Notes: generated by a model from the letters alone, not told the origin. DNA of 5,118 nt from Candidatus Brocadiia bacterium (GCA_013360825.1 JABWAY010000299.1:1-5118), one strand, 5' to 3'; positions 1 to 5,118 are shown, counted from the stretch's first letter. Numbers and translations are program-made.

Positions 1-660
1 GTCGGCGACTTCCGCCCCGCCGGCGTCGGGACCGCCCGCGCGGCCGTGGCGACCGCCGACGCGTCCGGCCTCGACGTCACCGTCTACGATCCGCCGCAGG
101 CCTTCTCCACGCGCCCCTGGACCGCGCTCCCCGCGAAAGACCGCCGGATTCCCGCGGACCAGCTCCTCGGGACGCCCCTGTTCGTGGCGGCGGGGAATCT
201 CCTGGGGGGAAAGGGCGACCCCGACCTTCTCCTCGTCCTGCTGAAGACCGGCGAGACCGGGCTCGCGGTCGCCTGGGTGAAACCCCCGCTCGGAGAAAAT
301 GAGTCCGCGACCCTCGTCCGCCGCGAGCGCCTCACGACCGATGCCGAGGCCGACCGCATCACAGGGTTCGCGGTCGGCGACTTCTGGGGATCCGGCGAGG
401 ACGCGCTCGCCCTCGCCGAATCGCTCGACGGCGCCACCTTCCTCCGCTTTCTCCGCTGGGGACGGGAAGTCTCCCCCTCGGCGTGCTTCGTCAAGGTCGT
501 GAACGACGCCAGCGCCGAACTCCCCCCGCTCGTCCCCGGCGGGCTCGCCGCCGCCGACCCGTTCCAGGACGGCTTCGACCTCCTCGTCCTCGCCCCCGCC
601 GACCCCGCCGCGCCGCTCCAGCTCCGCTCCGCCCCGTCCCGCCAGCTCTCGCTTCCCCCC
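1..660 (+). other. FG-GAP-like propeller blades within the giant protein
   Basis: Four segments share the FG-GAP/VCBS style, a short beta strand followed by G-(N/D)-(F/L) and then a Gly/Asp-rich turn and a hydrophobic strand. They are VGDF at 1-12; VAAGNLLGGKGDPDLLLV at about 184-237; AVGDFWGSGEDALALA at about 370-417; and LAAADPFQDGFDLLVLA at about 544-594. Their starts are about 183, 186 and 174 bases apart, close to 60 residues per blade, the usual repeat length for this fold. The fourth is degenerate (ADPF in place of GDF). More blades probably lie upstream of the window. Known FG-GAP repeats form beta propellers, often with a calcium site in the Asp/Gly loop. The Asp pattern in blades two and three is compatible with that but not diagnostic. 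Confidence 0.65.
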
Positions 661-3651
661 GACCCCGGCCCGGTCTACACCGGCCGCGCCCTCTCGCGGA
701 TGCCGCTGCCGGGGTTCGGACGCGATGTCTCCGCGGTGGGCTGCACCGCCACCCTCGAAAATCTCCGCTCCCCCGCCGGCGCCCCCCTCCCCCTCGCCGC
801 CGGCCAGCTCTTCGGCTACGTCCGCGCCGACCTCACCCCCGAACTCCGCGCCGCGACGCCGCTCGAGGAGCGCCCGGACGCGGAGATCTGTTTCGTGCAC
901 CGCGTCAACACCCCTTCCCTGACCGAGGGGGCGCCGCAGTTCGGCTGGCCCGCGTTCGGCGAGGAGACCTCCTGGCAGGTCGTTCTCCGCAACAACGGCA
1001 CGTCCCAGCTCCCCGCCGGGACCCGCGTCCGCGTCTGGCGCTGCGCCGAACGCCCGAACGCCGACCTGACCGGCGCGCCGCCGGACGAGGAGTGGCAGTG
1101 GGAAGCGATGCCGGCGCTGGACCCGGAGAAGCCGCGGTACTTCGTGCGGACGGTCAAGGGTCCCTGGCCGTGGAAGCTGCGGGACTGTCCGGGCGGGCGC
1201 TGGAAGCGGCTGGACATGGAGGTGACGGGCGAGCGGTGGATGATCGTGTCGATCGACAATCCGGCGGACGCCTGCGAGCGGAACAACCGGCTCGAGGTTC
1301 CGTGGCACGGCGTGACGCTGCACCCGCTGCTCCGGACGGCGAAGAGCCTCGCCGACCGGCGCCCGAGCGTCCCCGGGGACCCGCCGAGCCGGGAGTATCT
1401 CCTCCGCAAGCTGGCGGACGCGGTGAGCGCCGCGTGGTCGCGGTCGGGGGACGCGGAGAACCGGGATGCGCTCGTGCGTGTTTTTTTTGACGGGTACGAG
1501 ACCGGATGGGTCTCGGATCTCCCCGAAAAGGACCGCGACGCCCGCTGGAAGGACCTCCGCGCGAAGTACGAGGGGACCCGCGAACTCGACGCCCACGAGG
1601 GGGTCGGACAGACCTGGGAACGCTTCGGCTGGAAAGACGGCACCGGCGAACTCCGCGAGACCGGGCGGTTCTACCACCCGATCGGGGACCTCACCGGCGG
1701 CGCCGTCTCCCCGTCCGTCACGGGCCTGACCCCGATGGGCAACTCGCTCCCGGTCCAGATCGCGTCCTCGTACTGGGGCCCCGACACGTTCTCGACCGGC
1801 CACGCCATGGCCGGCACCCCCGCCGCAGAATTCGTCCGGCGATTCCTCGCCGGCACGCGCGGGACGTCCTGCGAAGCGTGGTGGGAACTGGCGCCGGACC
1901 GCGTTTCGATCCGTGTGCTGGATCGCGCCGGGAAACCCGTCCCGGACGCGACGGTTTCGGTGTACGGCCTCGGCCGGTCCGCGCCGATCCGGACCGGGAA
2001 GACAGATGCCTCCGGAAAATTCGACACCGGGCATGCCCCCGAAGGGAGTGCGCCGGACCTGTTCGGGAGGAAGCGCTGGAAGAAGGGGTTGCCCGCGGAA
2101 GCCGGCGTGATCGTGACGGTGAGCGCGGGGGACTGCCACGACGCGGTGCTGCTCGGAGGAAATTCGACGGAGGCGCACGGCCGGTACGCGCTGTTCCACC
2201 ACGCGATGGTGAACGAACAGGAATGGATCTTCGACGTCGCGCTCAACTGGGCCCCGGGCGCCCCCGCGGCGGACTTCACGCTCGAGGCCCCCGTGCAGGG
2301 GACCGCGGTGGAGCTCCGCGCGGTCGCCGCCGGGGCGCGGACCTGGCGGGTCTGGCGGCGGCAGGAGCCGTCCTGGCACCGTGCGCTGGTCGGCGAATAC
2401 CCTTCGAGCGACGGCTCCCTCCTCCTGCCGCTCGACCTCACCACGCCGGACTCGTGGGGGAAGGACCGGCGGCGCGTGCGGTTCGAGGTGACGTCGGTGG
2501 TGGACGGTGTCGAGTCCGGCTCGCGCTCGATCTATGTCACCGCCGTCCTCAATGCGCTCGGGCTCGCCCGGTGGACGGAGGAACAGTTCGCGGTGTCGGC
2601 CCAGGGAGGGACGGCGGACCCGTACGCGCTCGTGACGCGTCTCACGTCTCCCGAACGCGAGCTCCTCGCCCACCCGCGCTCCGGCCGCACGGCGCGGAAG
2701 ATCCTGCGGATGCCCTCGAAGCCTTCGCGCGCCTTCGTGACGCTCAAGGCGTCCGACTCCGAGCCGCCGGTCTTCCTCGAGATGCTCGACACCGATGCGT
2801 CCGGCGCGTGGGCCCCGAGGTACGACCTCGGCGGGACGCGCGGGCGGCGCGGCAACGTCAAGGAGCTGCGGGTCAAGGACGGCAAGCAGCTGGGCGAGCT
2901 CAACGTCGGCGATTTCGTCACCTGGAATGGCCGCTCCGCCCGCGTCTCCTCGATCCGCCTCGACGCGGTCACACTTGAGAAGCCGATCTTCGACATGACC
3001 ACCGATGTCGTCCAGGTCACGTTCACCCGGGCCCCCGGCATGGCCGGCGACCGCGCCCCCTCCCGCGAACTCCGCGATCCCCGCGCCCTCCTCGCCGTCA
3101 CGGTCAAGGACCGCGAGTACCTCGTCGTCTGCGACACCGGGAACGAGCGCTTCGTCGTCTGGGACGACACGACGAAGTACATCTGCGGCTACGGCGGCCC
3201 GAAGTTCCGCCCCTGCGGCCTCGCCGCGGACCCGCGCGACCCCCGGGTATTCTTCGTCGTGGACCGGAGGGCGGACCGCAAGAGCCATGTGCTGCGCTTC
3301 ACGTTCAACGGGCAGGGGCTGGAGAAGGACCACACGTGGAACGTGGACGTCGGGGACTGGGAGGGGGACGAGCAGGGGCTCGCGTGCCGGCCGATGCGGG
3401 ACGAACACGACCGTGTGCAGCTGGCGGTGACCGACGGCTCCGGCGGGAGGATTCTCCTGTTCACGGTCACGCCGGACCGGCTGGTCCCCAACGGGGACAT
3501 CGCCGCGGTCACCGGGCCGCACGCCGGCCCCGATTCGCTCCGGAATCCGATCGACTGCCTTTTCGTGCCTAAGGACCGGGAGTTCCGGATCTTCGCGGTG
3601 GACGGAAGGGACCGGATCGTCGAAGCGGGGGCGGCGGTGAAGGGGAAGTAG
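1..3651 (+). CDS. Giant modular FG-GAP / CARDB / regulatory-domain / NHL protein, 5'-partial
   Basis: The frame is open from the first base to the TAG at 3649-3651 (1216 codons), so the true start lies upstream. The GTG at 46 is internal: no ribosome site precedes it, and the coding pattern (VGDF at 1-12) already runs before it. Domains seen in order: FG-GAP-like blades at about 1-660; a CARDB-like sandwich at about 949-1305, ending in the family-type ERNNRLEV; an unassigned stretch at about 1330-1890; a prealbumin-like regulatory domain at 1897-2040; an Ig/FnIII-like sandwich at about 2270-2550; and NHL-like repeats at about 3064-3640 with the classic DTGNERFVVW. Such propellers and sandwiches usually serve binding or adhesion outside the cytoplasm. 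Export is inferred, because the N-terminus is missing. No membrane segment or sorting signal is visible at the C-terminus (AAVKGK). No HExxH or other catalytic motif was found, so no enzymatic role is assigned. A T8 tract at 1481-1488 and a mosaic of third-base usage are odd features. Family recognition is by eye; the exact function is unknown. Confidence 0.9.
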   Translation, partial: VGDFRPAGVGTARAAVATADASGLDVTVYDPPQAFSTRPWTALPAKDRRIPADQLLGTPLFVAAGNLLGGKGDPDLLLVLLKTGETGLAVAWVKPPLGENESATLVRRERLTTDAEADRITGFAVGDFWGSGEDALALAESLDGATFLRFLRWGREVSPSACFVKVVNDASAELPPLVPGGLAAADPFQDGFDLLVLAPADPAAPLQLRSAPSRQLSLPPDPGPVYTGRALSRMPLPGFGRDVSAVGCTATLENLRSPAGAPLPLAAGQLFGYVRADLTPELRAATPLEERPDAEICFVHRVNTPSLTEGAPQFGWPAFGEETSWQVVLRNNGTSQLPAGTRVRVWRCAERPNADLTGAPPDEEWQWEAMPALDPEKPRYFVRTVKGPWPWKLRDCPGGRWKRLDMEVTGERWMIVSIDNPADACERNNRLEVPWHGVTLHPLLRTAKSLADRRPSVPGDPPSREYLLRKLADAVSAAWSRSGDAENRDALVRVFFDGYETGWVSDLPEKDRDARWKDLRAKYEGTRELDAHEGVGQTWERFGWKDGTGELRETGRFYHPIGDLTGGAVSPSVTGLTPMGNSLPVQIASSYWGPDTFSTGHAMAGTPAAEFVRRFLAGTRGTSCEAWWELAPDRVSIRVLDRAGKPVPDATVSVYGLGRSAPIRTGKTDASGKFDTGHAPEGSAPDLFGRKRWKKGLPAEAGVIVTVSAGDCHDAVLLGGNSTEAHGRYALFHHAMVNEQEWIFDVALNWAPGAPAADFTLEAPVQGTAVELRAVAAGARTWRVWRRQEPSWHRALVGEYPSSDGSLLLPLDLTTPDSWGKDRRRVRFEVTSVVDGVESGSRSIYVTAVLNALGLARWTEEQFAVSAQGGTADPYALVTRLTSPERELLAHPRSGRTARKILRMPSKPSRAFVTLKASDSEPPVFLEMLDTDASGAWAPRYDLGGTRGRRGNVKELRVKDGKQLGELNVGDFVTWNGRSARVSSIRLDAVTLEKPIFDMTTDVVQVTFTRAPGMAGDRAPSRELRDPRALLAVTVKDREYLVVCDTGNERFVVWDDTTKYICGYGGPKFRPCGLAADPRDPRVFFVVDRRADRKSHVLRFTFNGQGLEKDHTWNVDVGDWEGDEQGLACRPMRDEHDRVQLAVTDGSGGRILLFTVTPDRLVPNGDIAAVTGPHAGPDSLRNPIDCLFVPKDREFRIFAVDGRDRIVEAGAAVKGK
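949..1305 (+). other. CARDB-like beta-sandwich segment
   Basis: The segment starts with a strand pattern SWQVVLRNNGTSQLPAGTRVRVW (quoted in part: SWQVVLRNNGTSQLPAG), typical of the 'novel, poorly paired, but polite' N-G-T turn seen in CARDB and related cell-adhesion sandwiches. It ends with a strand, an acidic turn and the ERNNRLEV signature that commonly closes CARDB modules. The middle part (about 1045-1200) is rich in Trp, Pro and charged residues and looks like an insertion. CARDB domains are known from secreted and surface proteins of bacteria and archaea. The call rests on these two motifs and is not alignment-tested. Confidence 0.5.
1897..2040 (+). other. Carboxypeptidase regulatory-like (prealbumin-type) domain
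   Basis: The sequence shows SIRVLDRAGKPVPDATVSVY followed, some 20 residues on, by KTDASGKFDTG. This matches the pattern of carboxypeptidase regulatory-like and Cna-B-like modules: a strand, D-x-x-G-K-P-x-x-x-A-x-V, a second strand and then T-D-x-x-G-x-F. It is a small seven-stranded sandwich used as a structural spacer in secreted proteins. It is followed by a less clear beta-rich stretch to about 2230 with no motif that I can name. Confidence 0.65.
3064..3640 (+). other. C-terminal NHL-like propeller repeats
   Basis: The tail carries LRDPRALLAV, then YLVVCDTGNERFVVWDD, then FRPCGLAADPRDPRVFFVVD and later LRNPIDCLFVP and FRIFAVDGRDRIVEA. Pairs of (L/F)-R-(D/N)-P-x-(A/G/D) and D-(T/G)-x-N-x-R-(F/I) are the hallmark of NHL blades. 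I can distinguish about three or four blades; the last ends only a few residues before the stop. NHL propellers usually bind protein, peptide or glycan partners. The few visible blades mean that the propeller would be small or completed by the degenerate segments around 3300-3480. Confidence 0.6.
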
Positions 3652-3664
3652 TGCGGCCGGGGGG

Positions 3665-3684
3665 GCGTCTGACGCGGCGCGTCA
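3665..3684. repeat. Nested inverted repeats just after gene 1
   Basis: Fourteen bases past the stop of gene 1 the sequence reads GCGTC-T-GACGC-GGC-GCGTC. The last two arms, with flanking T and A, form TGACGC-GGC-GCGTCA (3670-3684), a 6-bp stem with a 3-base loop. The first two arms (3665-3675) also form a dyad with one central base, so the three arms could swap partners. No T-run follows, so this alone is not an intrinsic terminator. It could be a 3'-end stabilising hairpin or a protein-binding dyad. Confidence 0.4.
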
Positions 3685-3693
3685 AGAGCGGAC

Positions 3694-3712
3694 GATCATA
3701 AAGACCATAAAG
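3694..3712. repeat. AT-rich tandem 9-mer GAYCATAAA
   Basis: GATCATAAA (3694-3702) is followed at once by GACCATAAA (3703-3711) and a G, so CATAAAG occurs twice with a period of 9. The two units differ at one base. It is the most AT-rich patch of the first half of this non-coding region and stands out from its GC-rich surroundings. It may be a short iterated binding site or simply a chance duplication. No promoter hexamer pair is evident around it. Confidence 0.5.
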
Positions 3713-3716
3713 CGGC

Positions 3717-3793
3717 TCGCGCCGGCCGGCCCGTCCGCCGGCGCCGCCCGGGCCGGCCGGGCAGTGGGCCTGTTTTGTTTTCGCGCCGGCCGG
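3717..3793 (+). repeat. 13-base direct repeat TCGCGCCGGCCGG
   Basis: TCGCGCCGGCCGG occurs at 3717-3729 and again at 3781-3793. A third partial copy, GCCGGCCGGGC at 3752-3762, matches 3785-3795 exactly. The core CCGGCCGG is its own reverse complement, so the copies can also pair with each other. The repeat sits astride the terminator candidate of gene 1. Part of it is expected in sequence of this base composition, but 13 identical bases twice within 80 is more than casual. Confidence 0.5.
3728..3781 (+). terminator. Possible branched Rho-independent terminator of gene 1
   Basis: GGCCC (3728-3732) can pair with GGGCC (3766-3770). Inside this stem GCCCGG (3746-3751) pairs with CCGGGC (3757-3762) across a 5-base loop. 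The outer stem is followed directly by TGTTTTGTTTT (3771-3781). The T-rich tract is interrupted by G and the stem is split, so it is weaker than the site after the HEAT gene. It is the only T-rich stretch behind a GC stem downstream of gene 1 and would separate that gene from the next one. Confidence 0.45.
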
Positions 3794-3815
3794 GCGCCCC
3801 CCTGACCATGCCCTA

Positions 3816-3902
3816 ACTTGCCGCAAATCGCCGGGCAGAACTGCACTTGTCCGCAACACCCGTCTCCACCGGCGCTTGCGTGCAGGCAAATCGCACGATT
3901 CC
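3816..3902. promoter_or_regulatory. Three TTGC/GCAA-type dyads at 29-base spacing (operator candidate)
   Basis: ACTTGCCGCAA at 3816, ACTTGTCCGCAA at 3845 and GCTTGCGTGCAGGCAA at 3874 begin exactly 29 bases apart. Each contains a left arm TTGC or TTG and a right arm GCAA, with spacers of 1, 3 to 4 and 6 bases. Copies one and three also share the extended GCAAATCGC (3823-3831 and 3886-3894). The block ends three bases before the proposed -35 element, a usual place for activator or repressor sites. The copies are imperfect, and 29 bases is not a whole number of helical turns, so chance is not excluded. Confidence 0.3.
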
Positions 3903-3905
3903 ATT

Positions 3906-3934
3906 TTGCGTCGGACCCACCGGAGCCCTATACT
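3906..3934 (+). promoter_or_regulatory. Sigma70-like promoter of the HEAT gene
   Basis: The -10 hexamer TATACT (3929-3934) matches the consensus at five of six positions. It is preceded after exactly 17 bases by TTGCGT (3906-3911), which keeps the key TTG of the -35 element. Transcription would start near 3941, giving a leader of about 107 bases. This is the only TATAAT-like hexamer noticed in the 396-base gap, in DNA where such AT-rich words are rare. Confidence 0.6.
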
Positions 3935-3953
3935 TCCGCGGATCGGGGATCGC

Positions 3954-3974
3954 GGTCGGCGCCTTCCGCCGGCC
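3954..3974 (+). other. Leader hairpin upstream of the HEAT gene
   Basis: GGTCGGCG (3954-3961) pairs with CGCCGGCC (3967-3974) over a CCTTC loop, giving an 8-bp stem with one G-U pair. It would lie at the very 5' end of the mRNA made from the promoter at 3906-3934. The rest of the leader (3975-4033) is C-rich and looks unstructured. The hairpin may protect the 5' end. It matches no riboswitch class that I recognise. Confidence 0.35.
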
Positions 3975-4033
3975 CTTTCCCCGCCCGCCCGGCAGGACAC
4001 CCCTCCCGCCCGGACGCCACCGAGCCCGCACCT

Positions 4034-4040
4034 GAGGAGA
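4034..4040 (+). promoter_or_regulatory. Shine-Dalgarno site deciding the HEAT gene start
   Basis: GAGGAGA lies seven bases before the ATG at 4048 and only four before the in-frame TTG at 4045. The spacing, together with the better codon, favours ATG. Confidence 0.8.
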
Positions 4041-4047
4041 GACCTTG

Positions 4048-4818
4048 ATGGGAAATCCCGAGCCGGAACCGCACTCGAGCCCGGCTGCCCTGACCCTGAC
4101 CCCCGACCTCAAGCAGGATATCGATACCTGGCTCAGCCAGGATGTTTCCCGGAGAAACGGCTCGCTGAGCCGCATCCTCGCCCGCGGCGCCGCCGCGGCC
4201 CCCGCCCTGATGGACGTGATGTTCCGCAGCGCGGACCATGAGCTGAAGAAGCTCCAGATCTGCAACGCGCTTCGCGAGATGGGCCAGAGCGCGATTCCCC
4301 ACATCGCGAAGGCGCTCGAGAAGGTGCAGCAGGTCCGGTCGATCGCCGACGTCGCCGTGATCGAGGACCTCACCGAACTCCTCCTCCAGATCGATCCGAG
4401 GAAGACCACCGCGCTGGCGCTCCAGCAGCTCGCGAAACTCAATACGGTTCCGCTGAAGAACCGTCCCCTCGCGGAAGCGATCAACAACGCCCGGGTCAAG
4501 ATGGTCCTCTGCATCGCGGAAGAGGGGCAGTCGCCGGAAGCCGTGGACGAGGTCACCGCGCTCCTCGGCGACGGCTCCGTCCTCGTCCCGGTCGCGCTCT
4601 TCGAGGTCCTCCAGAAATCAGGAGACCGCCGCGCGCTGGTTCCGCTGCTCCGCCTGTTTCCGCGCCAGAACGCGGCGAGCGAGCATTCCGGGCGGGAGAT
4701 CGCGGAGGCGTTCCGTGCGATCGTGAAGCGCGAGAAGGTGACGGCGGAGTCTCCCTGCTTCGCGGAGTGCGGAGGGCCGGAGCGGGAGCAGCTTTCGCGG
4801 TGGCTGACGAAGAAGTAG
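4048..4818 (+). CDS. HEAT-repeat-like all-helical protein, complete, 256 residues
   Basis: The ORF starts at ATG 4048 behind GAGGAGA and ends at TAG 4816-4818. After a polar, Pro-rich N-terminus (residues 1-20) without signal peptide or membrane segment, the chain is predicted to be almost wholly helical. Amphipathic pairs occur at about 22-60, 64-92 (ELKKLQICNALREMG then IPHIAKALEK), 97-130, 141-158, 163-191 and 193-230. The helix, short turn, helix rhythm and phrases such as ALLGDGSVLVPVALFEVLQK and DRRALVPLLRLF are typical of HEAT/PBS-type repeats, which act as protein-binding scaffolds. A cytoplasmic adaptor role is therefore the best inference; no partner can be named. Cysteines are few: 72, 155 and a C-terminal pair 237/241 (CFAEC). 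That pair is too little for a normal zinc site. The gene has its own promoter candidate at 3906-3934 and a strong terminator behind it, so it is probably a single-gene transcript. Its third-base usage mixes C and G evenly, unlike the blocks in gene 1. Confidence 0.88.
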   Translation: MGNPEPEPHSSPAALTLTPDLKQDIDTWLSQDVSRRNGSLSRILARGAAAAPALMDVMFRSADHELKKLQICNALREMGQSAIPHIAKALEKVQQVRSIADVAVIEDLTELLLQIDPRKTTALALQQLAKLNTVPLKNRPLAEAINNARVKMVLCIAEEGQSPEAVDEVTALLGDGSVLVPVALFEVLQKSGDRRALVPLLRLFPRQNAASEHSGREIAEAFRAIVKREKVTAESPCFAECGGPEREQLSRWLTKK

Positions 4819-4838
4819 GGGGTTCGGGACGACGCGTG

Positions 4839-4871
4839 CGGGGGGCGCAGAGGCGCCTCCCGTTTTTTTTT
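4839..4871 (+). terminator. Strong intrinsic terminator after the HEAT gene
   Basis: CGGGGGGCGC (4839-4848) pairs with GCGCCTCCCG (4853-4862) as a 10-bp stem with one G-T pair and an AGAG loop. Nine Ts (4863-4871) follow at once. It begins 21 bases past the HEAT stop codon. Read on the minus strand no T-run follows the stem, so it should act mainly on plus-strand transcripts. It stands between two convergent genes and would limit read-through into the antisense of the next gene. Confidence 0.9.
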
Positions 4872-4886
4872 GCGGGGGCGGAGAGA

Positions 4887-5118
4887 TTACCGCGGGCCGG
4901 GAACGACGCGGTCGAAGTACCCGCGGACGAGGGAGCGATCGGGCTCGGGACAGCCATCGCGACCGACCCACGATTCCGCCTGGCGCCGATAGTCCGCCAG
5001 CCGCGCGGCGGACGTCGCCGCGGACGGCGCCCCCTCGGCGGCGGCCACGGGATCGACGGCGGAGGCCGCGGGAGACCAGTCGCCGTCCCCGACCAGCGGG
5101 GCGACGATTTCAGGGCGG
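4887..5118 (-). CDS. C-terminal end of a convergent gene, function unknown, 5'-partial
   Basis: On the minus strand a frame is open from the window edge (first full codon at 5117-5115) to TAA at 4889-4887, 76 residues. It begins RPEIVAPLVGDGDWSPA, passes through an Ala/Pro/Ser-rich linker (residues about 16-40) and ends in a charged helical tail, ADYRRQAESWVGRDG, then PEPDRSLVRGYFDRVVPGPR. Codons end almost always in G or C. The opposite strand would need ATA, CGA, ACA, GTA and CCA, rare in this DNA, which supports the minus-strand reading. The linker plus a Y-R-x-x-A-E ... R-x-L-V-R-x-Y-F tail recalls the C-terminal ends of some membrane-anchored proteins encoded beside MoxR/von Willebrand-domain operons in planctomycete-like and deltaproteobacterial genomes. 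That is from memory and cannot be tested here. No start codon lies in the window, and the main part of the gene is outside. Confidence 0.7.
   Translation of the reverse strand, partial: RPEIVAPLVGDGDWSPAASAVDPVAAAEGAPSAATSAARLADYRRQAESWVGRDGCPEPDRSLVRGYFDRVVPGPR

Noticed and set aside
46..48. GTG as start of gene 1
   Set aside because: No Shine-Dalgarno site precedes it, and the frame with the FG-GAP-like VGDF is already open from base 1. It is an internal Val codon.
1594..1608. HEGVG in gene 1 as a zinc-peptidase HExxH motif
   Set aside because: The second His is missing (H-E-G-V-G), and no matching downstream ligand pattern was found.
483..2978. Long plus-strand frames overlapping gene 1 (483-1490 and 1506-2978)
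   Set aside because: Their products are dominated by Arg, Pro and Ala with no domain signal, as expected from a shifted frame of GC-rich coding DNA. The main frame has recognisable domains throughout.
816..3182. Minus-strand open frames opposite gene 1 (816-1643, 1671-2444, 2532-3182)
   Set aside because: Ser/Arg/Pro-rich translations without motifs. Long antisense frames are common opposite GC-rich genes because stop codons are rare.
4045..4047. TTG as start of the HEAT gene
   Set aside because: It lies only four bases from the ribosome site; the adjacent ATG at 4048 has better spacing and is the stronger codon.
3652..4047. tRNA, CRISPR array, insertion-sequence end or known riboswitch in the gap
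   Set aside because: No cloverleaf arms, no repeat-spacer regularity with near-identical repeats, no transposase or terminal inverted repeats, and no recognisable aptamer core. The 29-base spacing is of short imperfect dyads only.
3818..4241. Small plus-strand frames in the gap (3818-4048, 3847-4035, 3876-4241)
   Set aside because: Pro/Arg-rich, no ribosome sites, overlapping one another and the promoter; no evidence that they are translated.
3813..4556. Minus-strand open frame across the gap and the HEAT gene
   Set aside because: It would run through the promoter, leader and ribosome site of a well supported plus-strand gene, and its sequence looks like an antisense shadow.
4753..4773. CFAEC near the C-terminus of the HEAT protein as a metal site
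   Set aside because: Only two cysteines with a three-residue gap and no further close ligands; not a recognised zinc or iron-sulphur pattern.

Overview
The window is very GC-rich bacterial DNA, roughly 70% by eye. It holds parts or all of three protein-coding genes and one long control region. Multi-domain repeat proteins of the FG-GAP, CARDB and NHL kind, a HEAT-type protein, and codon choice almost entirely limited to G or C in the third position all fit a large-genome, high-GC bacterium. I lean towards Planctomycetota, with Acidobacteriota and Myxococcota as alternatives. This placement rests on protein style, not on a marker gene, and is weak.

Layout. (1) Positions 1-3651, plus strand: the 3' part (1216 codons) of a giant modular, probably exported protein. 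Its 5' end lies outside the window. In order it shows FG-GAP-like propeller blades, a CARDB-like beta sandwich, an unassigned mixed region, a carboxypeptidase-regulatory-like (prealbumin-type) domain, an Ig/FnIII-like sandwich, and a C-terminal NHL-like propeller. (2) Positions 3652-4047: a 396-base non-coding region. It carries inverted repeats and a possible terminator for gene 1, a conspicuous AT-rich tandem 9-mer, a 13-base direct repeat, three TTGC/GCAA-type dyads spaced exactly 29 bases apart, a good sigma70-like promoter (TTGCGT-17-TATACT) and a GC-rich leader hairpin. (3) Positions 4048-4818, plus strand: a complete 256-residue cytoplasmic all-helical HEAT-like protein with a strong Shine-Dalgarno site. 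(4) Positions 4839-4871: a textbook intrinsic terminator (10-bp stem, 4-base loop, T9). (5) Positions 4887-5118, minus strand: the last 76 codons of a convergent gene with an Ala/Pro-rich linker and a short helical tail.

The genes do not form one operon. Gene 1 and the HEAT gene have the same direction but are separated by 396 bases with a terminator candidate and a new promoter. The third gene converges on the HEAT gene. I see no mobile element, RNA gene, CRISPR array or recognisable defence or biosynthetic cassette, and no clear evidence of a new multi-gene system. The points most worth a second look are the T8 tract in gene 1 that abuts an out-of-frame TGA, the abrupt C3/G3 codon mosaic in the same gene, and the phased dyads upstream of the HEAT gene's promoter.
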